Origin: an uncultured Clostridia bacterium
Lineage (GTDB): Bacteria > Bacillota > Clostridia > Christensenellales > Borkfalkiaceae
Direction of reading: 5' to 3'
Length of the DNA: 50,832 bases
NCBI GenBank assembly: GCA_947625555.1
Contig: CANQOT010000011.1
Span: 1-50,832, forward strand
Shown: in pieces, positions 8,823 to 16,142 of the stretch
Layout: each line of letters begins with the position of its first letter
Position numbering within the stretch: the stretch's first letter is position 1
Position numbers and translations under genes: made by a program
Notes under the pieces: model-generated
What the model saw: only the letters and a program-made list of their open reading frames with translations
The model's database searches: none
What the model was told of the DNA's origin: nothing

Positions 8823-9110
8823 TTATTGGAACTTGCGGAAGAGATCGATCACCTCGTCGATCGAGCCCAAGTTCCCTTTTTGGATATCCCCGACGAGACC
8901 GTTGCGCAGATGCTCCTCGAGTACGACGCAGGAAAGTCCCTTGGCCGCCTTCTCGACGGCCGAAAGCTGGATGAGGATCTCCGTGCAGGAGCGGTCCTCT
9001 TCGATCATCCCCTTGACGCCGTTCAACTGTCCCGTGATGCGGTTGATGCGCGACGTTAACATTTTCTTCGTCTCGGCATCTCTTACTTCCTTCTCGCCAT
9101 ATTGGTCCAT
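8823..9110 (-). CDS. csoR: CsoR-family metal-sensing repressor
   Basis: The 95-residue all-helical protein belongs to the CsoR/RcnR (DUF156) family, whose members release DNA on binding Cu(I) or other ligands. The start at 9110 was chosen because AGGAGG lies 6 bp upstream; a longer frame has no such site. Two of the three copper ligands of classical CsoR are present, C42 and H67. The third, expected at 71, is glycine. An extra cysteine occurs at 61, six residues before the histidine. The copA neighbour and a GC-rich palindromic operator support a copper role. The altered ligand set leaves other inducers possible. Confidence 0.9.
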   Translation of the reverse strand: MDQYGEKEVRDAETKKMLTSRINRITGQLNGVKGMIEEDRSCTEILIQLSAVEKAAKGLSCVVLEEHLRNGLVGDIQKGNLGSIDEVIDLFRKFQ

Positions 9111-9121
9111 ATGTTTCCTCC

Positions 9122-9140
9122 TATACCCCTGCGGGGGATA
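9122..9140. promoter_or_regulatory. Putative CsoR operator
   Basis: ATACCCCTGCGGGGGAT matches the G-tract palindromes bound by CsoR proteins. It covers the expected transcript start, so a bound repressor would block initiation. It lies just before the csoR ribosome binding site. Confidence 0.75.
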
Positions 9141-9143
9141 ATA

Positions 9144-9172
9144 AGCATATACCATAAATCTGAAAATGTCAA
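9144..9172 (-). promoter_or_regulatory. Promoter of csoR-copA
   Basis: TTGACA (9167-9172) and TATGCT (9144-9149) are separated by 17 bp on the minus strand. The predicted start at about 9137 lies inside the operator. Confidence 0.85.
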
Positions 9173-9274
9173 GGGGTTTTGTAAAAATTTCTTAAAAAAT
9201 TTATCTTTGCCATATATGCGCAACCCTGCACCTGCACATATGATTATTTAGACGAATATCGAAATAAATAAAAA

Positions 9275-9303
9275 AGTAAGAAAAAAGCCCGCAAAAAGCG
9301 GGC
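9275..9303 (-). terminator. Terminator of the flavin reductase-rubredoxin gene
   Basis: GCCCGC, TTTTT and GCGGGC form a stem-loop followed by six T on the minus strand, 17 bp after the stop codon. Confidence 0.85.
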
Positions 9304-9319
9304 ATTTCTTGAAAATTTC

Positions 9320-9958
9320 TTATTTCCTGTGAAAGTGCTCCTTCCCGACGCCGCAGAGCGGGCAAACCCAATCGTCGGGGAGAGCTTCGAATGGGATCTC
9401 GCCGTCGTACTCGTAGCCGCACACGTCGCACACCCAAACTTCCTTCTCGCCCTTGGGGGCGTCCTCGATGAAGGTCGGGGCGTTTACGCTCGTCTTGCCC
9501 TTCAACACCTCGTGGTAGTAGGCGTAGGTCATGGGCTTTCCCTTCTTCAAGTTGCCGCAGTCGAGGACCTCTCCCAAAAAGACGGTATGCGTCGGCGTCT
9601 CCATCTTGCCGATGACCTTGCAGGAGATATAGGCGATGGCGTCGTCGAGGACGGGGAGCTTCCCGCGCACGTTGTAGCCGAAGCCCTCGAACTTATCGAG
9701 GTCCTTCGACGAGCGGAAGCCGAACGTGCCGATGAGCTTCGGGTCCGACTTCTCGCCGAGGACGGTAAGGGCGAAATGGCCCGTCTCCTCGATACACTTA
9801 TGGGTGTAATTGACGCGGTTGATGCTCACCGCGACCGTCGCGGGAGCGGATGTTATCTGCATGGCGCTGTTTGCGATGCAGCCGACGGGGCGGCCTTCGT
9901 CCCAGCTCGTGCAGATATAGACGCCGTAGGATAGTTTGAAAAGTGCGGTCTGATCCAT
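9320..9958 (-). CDS. Flavin reductase-rubredoxin fusion (high-molecular-weight rubredoxin type)
   Basis: Residues 1 to about 160 are an FMN-binding split-barrel flavin reductase domain ([32 protein letters not shown]). The last 40 residues are a rubredoxin with two Cys pairs, [12 protein letters not shown] and [13 protein letters not shown]. Such fusions pass electrons from NAD(P)H through FMN to the iron centre. In anaerobes they feed flavodiiron proteins that reduce oxygen or nitric oxide. At 212 residues the length fits the family. No flavodiiron gene is adjacent, so the partner must be encoded elsewhere. Confidence 0.93.
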   Translation of the reverse strand: MDQTALFKLSYGVYICTSWDEGRPVGCIANSAMQITSAPATVAVSINRVNYTHKCIEETGHFALTVLGEKSDPKLIGTFGFRSSKDLDKFEGFGYNVRGKLPVLDDAIAYISCKVIGKMETPTHTVFLGEVLDCGNLKKGKPMTYAYYHEVLKGKTSVNAPTFIEDAPKGEKEVWVCDVCGYEYDGEIPFEALPDDWVCPLCGVGKEHFHRK

Positions 9959-9983
9959 GATATTCTCCGAAAAATCGATTGGG

Positions 9984-10016
9984 AATGAAAATAGGCGGAC
10001 AAACCCTCGTCCGCCT
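9984..10016 (-). terminator. Terminator of rpmF
   Basis: AGGCGGAC and GTCCGCCT pair over an 8-nt loop. On the minus strand ATTTTC follows, 18 bp after the rpmF stop codon. Confidence 0.75.
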
Positions 10017-10034
10017 CTTCATCGGTAAGAAAAA

Positions 10035-10223
10035 TCACTTCTTTTCCGTCTCTTGCGCGACGACCTCGGTGCCGTCGTAATAGCCGCAGTTCTTGCAAAC
10101 TCTGTGCGCGACTTTGAGCTCGTGGCAATGCGGGCACTCGACGAGCGTGGGCGCCGTTGCCTTGTAGTTTGCGAAGCGCTTGTTCGTTCTGCTCTTCGAT
10201 TGCTTACTCTTGGGGACTGCCAT
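10035..10223 (-). CDS. rpmF: Ribosomal protein L32
   Basis: The 62-residue large-subunit protein begins MAVPKSKQSKSRTNKRFANY, as usual for L32. It has the zinc-binding form with Cys at 30, 33, 43 and 46. It follows the YceD-family gene, the standard bacterial pairing, and probably shares its promoter. Its coding sequence ends just before a hairpin terminator. Confidence 0.97.
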   Translation of the reverse strand: MAVPKSKQSKSRTNKRFANYKATAPTLVECPHCHELKVAHRVCKNCGYYDGTEVVAQETEKK

Positions 10224-10250
10224 ATTACACCTCTTTTTCTTTTTCCGAAT

Positions 10251-10649
10251 TTATTCCTTGCTGCACTCCTCGCACAAAAGCCGCGAAGGGAGCGCGAACA
10301 GCACCGCATCGCGGAGCATTTCGCCGAAGTTCACGATCCCGCCCCGATAGCCGTAGGTCTCGCCGTCGCCCTCGCCCTTTTCGAAGAGGGCTTCCACATC
10401 GTAGGAGATGTGCTCGCTTGCCGGTTCCAAACATCTCGAACAGGCGCCCGTGAGGGTGAAGGCAATGCCGCCCTGCACTTCCACCGAATCGTCCTCGGCG
10501 ATGCGATAGGCAAGGTGCACCTCGATCGGGCCCCGGAAGGCGACGAAGGGAATATCGAGAAGATCGCCGGGAGGATCGTAGCTGAAATCGAGCATGCCCT
10601 CCGCGCCTCCCCGCGCCTTGCACTGTGCGACGTTAAGGGTAGGAATCAT
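10251..10649 (-). CDS. yceD: YceD family protein (DUF177)
   Basis: The 132-residue protein has the family core GACSRCLEP in the middle and a closing CEEC motif, which together look like a metal-binding pair. YceD proteins accompany rpmF across bacteria and have been linked to 23S rRNA processing or ribosome assembly; the exact activity here is inferred. The predicted transcript start lies only about 5 bases before the ATG and no ribosome binding site is visible, so the mRNA may be nearly leaderless. Confidence 0.9.
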   Translation of the reverse strand: MIPTLNVAQCKARGGAEGMLDFSYDPPGDLLDIPFVAFRGPIEVHLAYRIAEDDSVEVQGGIAFTLTGACSRCLEPASEHISYDVEALFEKGEGDGETYGYRGGIVNFGEMLRDAVLFALPSRLLCEECSKE

Positions 10650-10660
10650 TGACTTAAAAA

Positions 10661-10689
10661 AGTATAGGGTATTTTAGGGGGTTTGTCAA
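10661..10689 (-). promoter_or_regulatory. Promoter of yceD-rpmF
   Basis: TTGACA (10684-10689) and TATACT (10661-10666) are separated by 17 bp on the minus strand. The -10 lies 11 bp from the start codon, leaving almost no 5' untranslated region. Confidence 0.8.
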
Positions 10690-10726
10690 GCTGTTTTCGC
10701 GCCCTTTTATAAGATTTTACGAAAAA

Positions 10727-11920
10727 TCAGCACAGGGCCGCCGTCTCGCGGGCGATGACGAGCTCCTCATTCGTGGGGATGACGAGGATCTTGACCTTGG
10801 AATCCTTCGCCGAGATCTCGTGAATGGTCCCGTCGTTTTTCTCGGCGTTCTTCTTATCGTCGAGTTTGACGCCGAGGTATTCGAGCCCGTCCGTGACGGC
10901 TTTCCTCACCGCGGGGGTATTTTCGCCGATGCCAGCCGTAAAGACGATGACGTCCAGCCCGCCCATGGCCGCGCTGTACGCGCCCACGTACTTCTTGCAC
11001 GAATAGTTGAACATGTCGAGGGCGAGACGGGCCCGCTCGTTCCCCGCCGCCTTGGCCGCTTCGAGGTCGCGGAAGTCGGAGGAAACACCCGAAATGCCCA
11101 AAACGCCGCACTTCTTATTGAGATAGGTGAGGCCCTCCTCCATCGTCATGCCCTTCTTCTCGCAGAGGTAGTCGATGGCGGCCACGTCGATATCGCCGCT
11201 GCGCGTTCCCATCGGGACGCCCGCAAGGGGGGTGAAGCCCATCGAAGTGTCGATGCAGACGCCGCCCTTCACCGCCGAAATGGAGGAACCGTTCCCGAGG
11301 TGGCAGGTGACGATTTTCAGTTCTTTGATATCCTTCCCGAGGTACTTCGCCGCCTCGCCCGCAACGAATTTATGGGAAGTGCCGTGCGCGCCGTAGCGGC
11401 GGACCTTGTACTTCTCGTAGTCCTCGTAGTCGATGGCATAGAGCTTGGCATGGTCGGGCATGGTCTGGTGGAAGGAAGTGTCGAACACGAGCGCCATCTT
11501 CTTCCCGGGCATGACCGCGCGGCAGGCGTTGACGCCCAAAATGGCCGCCGGATTGTGGAGGGGGGCGAGATCTTTGATTTCTTCCATGAGCTGCATCGCC
11601 CGCTCATCGACGAGCGTCGTCTTTGTGAACGCCTCGCCCGAAGCGACAACGCGGTGGCCCACGGCGTCGATCTCGTCCATCGAAGAGATGACGCCCGCCT
11701 TTTGGTCGACAAGCATTTTGAGGACGAGGGAAATCGCGTCGGTATGGGTGGGAAGGTCCTGTTCGACGACGAAGGTCTCGCCGTGCGCCTTATGGGTGAG
11801 CTTGCCGCCCGCAATGCCGATGCGCTCGCACCCGCCCTTGGCGATGGCTTCCTCCGTCTCCATGTTGATGAGTTGGTATTTGAGCGAGGAACTCCCCGCG
11901 TTGATGACAAGAATTTTCAT
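10727..11920 (-). CDS. ackA: Acetate kinase
   Basis: The 397-residue enzyme interconverts acetyl phosphate plus ADP with acetate plus ATP. It starts MKILVINAGSSSLKYQL, the ASKHA phosphate-binding signature, and contains VFDTSFHQTMP, HLGNGSSISAV and TAGIGENTPAVR. It lies downstream of pta with an 82-bp gap on the same strand. Together they make ATP by substrate-level phosphorylation with acetate as the end product. The full length and intact motifs indicate an active enzyme. Confidence 0.98.
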   Translation of the reverse strand: MKILVINAGSSSLKYQLINMETEEAIAKGGCERIGIAGGKLTHKAHGETFVVEQDLPTHTDAISLVLKMLVDQKAGVISSMDEIDAVGHRVVASGEAFTKTTLVDERAMQLMEEIKDLAPLHNPAAILGVNACRAVMPGKKMALVFDTSFHQTMPDHAKLYAIDYEDYEKYKVRRYGAHGTSHKFVAGEAAKYLGKDIKELKIVTCHLGNGSSISAVKGGVCIDTSMGFTPLAGVPMGTRSGDIDVAAIDYLCEKKGMTMEEGLTYLNKKCGVLGISGVSSDFRDLEAAKAAGNERARLALDMFNYSCKKYVGAYSAAMGGLDVIVFTAGIGENTPAVRKAVTDGLEYLGVKLDDKKNAEKNDGTIHEISAKDSKVKILVIPTNEELVIARETAALC

Positions 11921-12002
11921 GATATGCTACCTTTTTGAAGTTAATATTCCGCCGCAACAAAGTGAATATTTTTCAGGTGACGGCGCAAGCAAAACGAACC
12001 AT

Positions 12003-13040
12003 TTATTCCGCTTGCAAAGCGGTAATGGCGACCGCGCAGACGATATCCGAGGGTTTGCACCCGCGGGAGAGATCGTTGAGGGGCTTTGCGAACCCTTGGC
12101 AGATGGGCCCGATGGCCTGGAAGCCGCCGAGGCGTTCCGCGATCTTATATCCGATGTTGCCCGATTGCAGATCGGGGAAGATCAAAACGTTTGCGTGGCC
12201 CGCGATCTCGGACATGGGTGCCTTCAATTTCGCCACCTCGGGGACGAGCGCCGCGTCGAATTGCAGTTCGCCGTCGAGTTTTAAGTCGGGCGCCTGTTCC
12301 TTTGCGATGCGCGTCGCTTCCTGCACGAGGGTCACATTGTCGTGCTTGGCGCTGCCCATCGTCGAGAAGGAGAGCATGGCGACGCGGGGTTCGACGCCCG
12401 CGATCTCTTTCGCGCTCTTCGCCGTCGCGATGGCGCATTCCGCGAGCCCTTCGGCGGTGTAGGTGGGATTGAGGCCGCAGTCGGCGAAGACGAGGAGCCC
12501 GTCCTCGCAATACTGGTTGTTGCCCACCATGAGGTTGAAGCTCGAAACGGCCTTCACGCCGGGGGCCGTCTTGATGATTTGAAGGCCGGGGCGGAGGGTA
12601 TTCGCCGTCGAATGGCACGCGCCCGACACGAGCCCGTCCACGTCGCCGCTTTTGAGCATGAGCGCGCCGAAGAAGGTGTTATCTTTTGCAAGCTCCAAGG
12701 CCTGCTCTTCCGTCATGCCCTTCGCCTTGCGAAGTTCATAGAGAAGGTTCGCATACTCTTGAAGTTTGGGGGAAGTTGCGGGCTCGACGATCTCGATGTT
12801 CGTGAGGTCGATATCGGGATTTTTCGCCGCAATCTCCTCGGCATTGCCGAGAAGGACGATGCGGGCGATGCCTTCCGCGACGCAATCCGCCGCCGCCTCG
12901 ACGACGCGGCTGTCCTCGCCCTCGCAGAGGACGATCTTCTTATTCTTCTCGGCCGCCTTCTTCTTGATAGCCTGCACCACGGTGCCCGATTCGGCGATCT
13001 TTTGCATGGTCTTTTTCAACGTCTTGACAAATCCTGCCAT
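12003..13040 (-). CDS. pta: Phosphate acetyltransferase
   Basis: The 345-residue short form consists of only the catalytic PTA_PTB domain. It converts acetyl-CoA and phosphate to acetyl phosphate for AckA. Recognisable parts are KIVLCEGEDSRVVEAA, DVDGLVSGACHSTANTLRP, FADCGLNPTYTAEGLAECA and the C-terminal LSRGCKPSDIVCAVAITALQ. It is the first gene of the pta-ackA unit and has its own promoter. The usual length for this form is about 325-335, so the N-terminus may carry a short extension. Confidence 0.97.
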   Translation of the reverse strand: MAGFVKTLKKTMQKIAESGTVVQAIKKKAAEKNKKIVLCEGEDSRVVEAAADCVAEGIARIVLLGNAEEIAAKNPDIDLTNIEIVEPATSPKLQEYANLLYELRKAKGMTEEQALELAKDNTFFGALMLKSGDVDGLVSGACHSTANTLRPGLQIIKTAPGVKAVSSFNLMVGNNQYCEDGLLVFADCGLNPTYTAEGLAECAIATAKSAKEIAGVEPRVAMLSFSTMGSAKHDNVTLVQEATRIAKEQAPDLKLDGELQFDAALVPEVAKLKAPMSEIAGHANVLIFPDLQSGNIGYKIAERLGGFQAIGPICQGFAKPLNDLSRGCKPSDIVCAVAITALQAE

Positions 13041-13116
13041 AAAAATTACTCCTGAAATTCTTTATTTTTTCTTTTCGGTCGTGTATAATGGTTGCAAAGG
13101 CAACCGATCGGAAGCT

Positions 13117-13145
13117 ATTATACACCTTCGCGAAAAAATTGTAAA
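13117..13145 (-). promoter_or_regulatory. Promoter of pta-ackA
   Basis: TTTACA (13140-13145) and TATAAT (13117-13122) are separated by 17 bp on the minus strand. A second TATAAT, for the opposite direction, lies at 13084-13089, so GTGTATAAT and ATTATACAC form an inverted repeat. This places the pta and tmcAL promoters face to face and overlapping. Confidence 0.7.
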
Positions 13146-13153
13146 GGAATCGC

Positions 13154-14347
13154 ATGGAAAAGATGAAAATTTGTGCCGTCGTCTGCGAATATAACCCCTT
13201 CCACAACGGGCATCTCTACCAGCTCGGCGAGATGAAAGCGCAAAGCGGGTGCGAAAAACTGCTCTGCCTCATGAGCGGGAACTTCACCCAGCGCGGCGAG
13301 GCGGCAGTGTTCGATAAGTACACGCGCGCAAGGCACGCCGTCGAAAACGGGGCGGATATCGTCGCGGAACTTCCCGCCGCGTTTGCCGTCTCCCCCGCCG
13401 AACTATTTGCACAGGGCGCGATCCATATCCTCTCCGCCATTTCCGCCGTCAAAGTGCTCGCCTTCGGCTGCGAGAGCGGCTCGCGGGACGACTTTTTGAG
13501 GACGGCGGCGGCCACCCTGCGCGAGGACAGGGCCTTCAAGTCCGCCCTCAAAGAAAATCTCAAAGACGGGACATCGTATATCCGGGCGCGGAATAAGGCC
13601 CTCCTTGACCTCAACGCCGACCTCGACGAGAGGCTCCTTGCCTCCCCCAACAACATTTTGGGCGTGGAATACTGCCGCGCGATCCTGGCCGAAAAGGCGG
13701 CGATCGACCCCCTCCCCATTTTGAGAATCGGGGCGGGATATGCGGACATGGTACCCCGCAAAGAGTTCTCGTCGGCGACTTCGCTGCGCGCGGCGATGGC
13801 GGACGGAACGCTCGCCGCACGGCGCGCCTTAAAGCGCAATCTTCCCAAAAATGTGTACGAGGACGCCCTGAATTTTCATGCGACCGCCTACGAGGACGCC
13901 GCCCTTTGCGCCCTCCTCCGCGCCTCGGACGAGGAGATCAAGGCGACGCCCGACTGCTCGGAGGGGCTCGAAAACCGCTTAAAGGCGATGGCGCGCACCA
14001 ACCCCGAATATGGGGCCGCCCTCGCCAAAGTCGTCACCAAACGCTACACCCTTTCGCGCGTCAAACGCATTCTCTTGCAGAACTATTTGAAAATCGGGCT
14101 GGATGAGGTCAGGGAATACCTGAAAAGCCCCCTCTACCTTCGCACGCTCGCCCTGAAAAAGGAGGGCTCGGAGGAGACGCTTGCCGCCCTTTCGGAGGCG
14201 AATATCCCCCTCATCGTGCGCAAAAGCGACGCCGCCGCTCTCAAAAAGGACGCCCTCGCCTGCTTCGAAAAGGACCGCTTCGCGAACGCCCTCTTTGCCG
14301 CCCTTACGCACACCCCCCTCGGCGATTACGAGACCCTGTTCGTATAA
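13154..14347 (+). CDS. tmcAL: tRNA(Met) cytidine acetate ligase
   Basis: TmcAL (YlbM family) activates acetate with ATP and attaches it to the wobble cytidine of elongator tRNA-Met, giving ac4C34. The 397-residue protein begins with the nucleotidyltransferase signature CEYNPFHNGH (residues 11-20), followed by LMSGNFTQRGE and FDKYTRARHAVENGADIVAELP. AAAGGAA precedes the ATG by 5 bp. It is divergent from pta-ackA, which produces the acetate that TmcAL uses; the link is suggestive only. A terminator follows 22 bp after the stop. Confidence 0.95.
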   Translation: MEKMKICAVVCEYNPFHNGHLYQLGEMKAQSGCEKLLCLMSGNFTQRGEAAVFDKYTRARHAVENGADIVAELPAAFAVSPAELFAQGAIHILSAISAVKVLAFGCESGSRDDFLRTAAATLREDRAFKSALKENLKDGTSYIRARNKALLDLNADLDERLLASPNNILGVEYCRAILAEKAAIDPLPILRIGAGYADMVPRKEFSSATSLRAAMADGTLAARRALKRNLPKNVYEDALNFHATAYEDAALCALLRASDEEIKATPDCSEGLENRLKAMARTNPEYGAALAKVVTKRYTLSRVKRILLQNYLKIGLDEVREYLKSPLYLRTLALKKEGSEETLAALSEANIPLIVRKSDAAALKKDALACFEKDRFANALFAALTHTPLGDYETLFV

Positions 14348-14368
14348 ATTTTTTGCGGGATAATATTT

Positions 14369-14407
14369 CGCCTCCCCCAAAATTACGGTTGAGGGAGGCG
14401 TTTTTGT
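14369..14407 (+). terminator. Terminator of tmcAL
   Basis: CGCCTCCC and GGGAGGCG form a stem extended by CAA/TTG and followed by TTTTTG. It also lies at the 3' end of the convergent XRE regulator gene and may serve both. Confidence 0.85.
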
Positions 14408-14427
14408 TTGCTTTTTCGGCTGTTCTA

Positions 14428-14631
14428 TTAGTCTATATTTTCAAAAAATTCGTTATACGAGATCCCAAAATATTTGACAAGCGCGATGATATAGCCCGCT
14501 TTTGGCTCGTTGACCGAACGTTCCCAATAATCGATCGCCTTTTGGCTCACGCCGATCATCTTTGCGAGCTGCATTTGCGATAGCCCCTTCTCGAGCCGCA
14601 ACTCTTTGATCCTTTCCCCAATTTTCTCCAT
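14428..14631 (-). CDS. XRE-family transcriptional regulator, 67 residues
   Basis: The protein is almost only a Cro/CI-type helix-turn-helix (KGLSQMQLAKMIGVSQKAIDYWERS, shown here in outline; residues about 14-40). It is divergent from a BspA-like lipoprotein gene, and two copies of an AGAAG/CTTCT palindrome lie between them. One fills the spacer of the lipoprotein promoter; the other is 12 bp before this gene's ATG. The arrangement suggests autoregulation and repression of the neighbour. It has no sensor domain. Confidence 0.85.
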   Translation of the reverse strand: MEKIGERIKELRLEKGLSQMQLAKMIGVSQKAIDYWERSVNEPKAGYIIALVKYFGISYNEFFENID

Positions 14632-14642
14632 GTCATTATTTT

Positions 14643-14656
14643 AGAAGAAAACTTCT
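14643..14656. promoter_or_regulatory. Putative operator 1 of the XRE regulator
   Basis: AGAAG-AAAA-CTTCT is a 5-bp palindrome 12 bp upstream of the regulator's start codon. It shares its core with the second copy, 29 bp away centre to centre. Confidence 0.55.
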
Positions 14657-14664
14657 TATTTTAC

Positions 14665-14693
14665 TTGACAAAGAAGAAATCTTCTTATATAAT
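14665..14693 (+). promoter_or_regulatory. Promoter of the BspA-like lipoprotein gene, with operator 2 in its spacer
   Basis: Perfect TTGACA (14665-14670) and TATAAT (14688-14693) are 17 bp apart. The spacer holds the palindrome AAGAAG-AAAT-CTTCTT at 14671-14686. A protein bound there would block RNA polymerase. Confidence 0.85.
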
Positions 14694-14721
14694 TGAACTA
14701 CAACGATTGGAGGAAGAAAAA

Positions 14722-15954
14722 ATGAAAAAGAAAAGTATTGCTATCATTCTATGTTTATCTCTGCTTGCCGTCTCTTGCCTGTCTTTTGGTGCTTGCTTTG
14801 GACTGACACCCGATAAGCATGTGGGAAATAATGGGAATTCGGGCAATGAACAATCGGGCAGTCAATCAAATAACGTAAAAGAAGAAAGCGACGGCACATT
14901 TATTTACACCGGCTCTTCGATAAAAGCGGCAAATACCTCTATTTCGGGCGAGATAATCATTCCAAAGCAGTACAATGGTACGTCGATCGATACAATACCC
15001 GCAAATGCGTTCAGCGGTTGTAACGGAATAACTTCGATCGTAGTTCCCGAAAGTATTACAACGATCGGGGAGGGTGCATTCAATGGTTGCTCAACATTAA
15101 AAAGCATCACCTTGCCCTTCATTGGAAGGCAAAAGGGGAATAGCGGCGTGGCGGCTGCATGTTTTGGCTATATATTTGGCGAGTATCACTTCTCGGGATC
15201 AACAAAACTTCGCCAATTCTATGCCGATTACTCTTATCAAGATTACTATGCACCCTCTACGCTCAGGACTGTGCAAATCACCAATGAATCGGTTGTAGGA
15301 CAAGGCGCTTTCCAGGATTGCTCTATGCTGACGAGAATCGACTTGAACGACGACATCGTGCAAGTCGGAATAAAAGCGTTTGCAGGTTGCAGTAAAATCT
15401 CCGAAATAAATCTACCGAATATTACGATCCTTTCCTCCTCGCTGTTTAGCGGGTGCATATCTTTGACCTCGTTTACCATTGGATCGTCCGTAGATACGAT
15501 CGAAGCAAGCGCATTCGCGGGATGTTGCAATTTATCATCAATTAATTCCACCGACTCGGGAGTTTTTGTAATTCCAAACGCTGTCACAACAATCGGCGTA
15601 GGCGCATTCAACGGTTGCTCTTTGGTAAAGAGTATCACTTTGCCCTTTATAGGAAGGCAAAAGGGAAACAGCGGCGTGGCAGCTGCATGCTTTGGCTATA
15701 TATTTGGCGAATATTCCTTCTCGGGATCAACAAAACTTCGCCAATTCTATGCCGATTACTCTTATCAAGATTACTATGCCCCTTCCGCGCTCAGAGCAGT
15801 GAAAATCACCAATGAATCGGTTGTAGGGCAAGGCGCTTTCCAGGATTGCTCTATGCTCACTTCGATCATAATAAACGGAGAAGCACAAACTCAAATTGGA
15901 AAGGACGCATTCAAAAACGCAGTTAAACCAACATGGGGCGCAATCGTCTTATAA
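14722..15954 (+). CDS. BspA-like leucine-rich repeat lipoprotein
   Basis: The start at 14722 has GGAGG 8 bp upstream. The 410-residue product begins with a signal peptide (MKKKSIAIILCLSLLAVSC) and a probable lipobox cysteine at LAVSC or FGAC, so it is likely anchored outside the membrane. A Gly/Ser/Asn-rich linker follows. Then come LRR_5-type repeats of the form SIT-P-ITTIG-GAFNGCS. Two long segments, about residues 130-203 and 306-379, are nearly identical. Such proteins often bind host or microbial surfaces, which is inferred only from the family. It is probably controlled by the divergent XRE regulator. Confidence 0.9.
   Translation: MKKKSIAIILCLSLLAVSCLSFGACFGLTPDKHVGNNGNSGNEQSGSQSNNVKEESDGTFIYTGSSIKAANTSISGEIIIPKQYNGTSIDTIPANAFSGCNGITSIVVPESITTIGEGAFNGCSTLKSITLPFIGRQKGNSGVAAACFGYIFGEYHFSGSTKLRQFYADYSYQDYYAPSTLRTVQITNESVVGQGAFQDCSMLTRIDLNDDIVQVGIKAFAGCSKISEINLPNITILSSSLFSGCISLTSFTIGSSVDTIEASAFAGCCNLSSINSTDSGVFVIPNAVTTIGVGAFNGCSLVKSITLPFIGRQKGNSGVAAACFGYIFGEYSFSGSTKLRQFYADYSYQDYYAPSALRAVKITNESVVGQGAFQDCSMLTSIIINGEAQTQIGKDAFKNAVKPTWGAIVL
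15111..15331 (+). repeat. Internal duplication, copy A
   Basis: This stretch of about 220 bp in the lipoprotein gene recurs 528 bp downstream with few changes. It encodes the PFIGRQKGNSGVAAACFGY segment and the following repeat. Confidence 0.9.
15639..15859 (+). repeat. Internal duplication, copy B
   Basis: This is the second copy of the 220-bp segment at 15111-15331. High identity at synonymous positions points to a recent duplication or to ongoing gene conversion. Confidence 0.9.
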
Positions 15955-15997
15955 CCGAGATCCTCTTGAAAAACTCAATTTCCAATTTATAGATAAG

Positions 15998-16028
15998 AAA
16001 ACGCCGCACATTTCCGTGCGGCGTTTTC
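15998..16028 (+). terminator. Terminator of the lipoprotein gene
   Basis: AAAACGCCGCAC and GTGCGGCGTTTT form a perfect 12-bp stem with a 6-nt loop ending in TTTT. It could act in both directions. Confidence 0.9.
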
Positions 16029-16142
16029 CTGAGAGAATATGAAAAAATTTTTAGGAGAGTATGGTCACTTTTCGATTTACGCCCTCATTGTACTTGTTCT
16101 TCGTGAAAACTGCGTGAAGAAGCAATTAAATGTACGAAAAAA

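Noticed and set aside
10820-11938. Long frame on the + strand opposite acetate kinase
   Set aside because: It is a shadow of the GC-rich ackA gene with no recognisable product. The same applies to the long frames opposite copA, the M18 peptidase, GH31 and the ribosomal genes.
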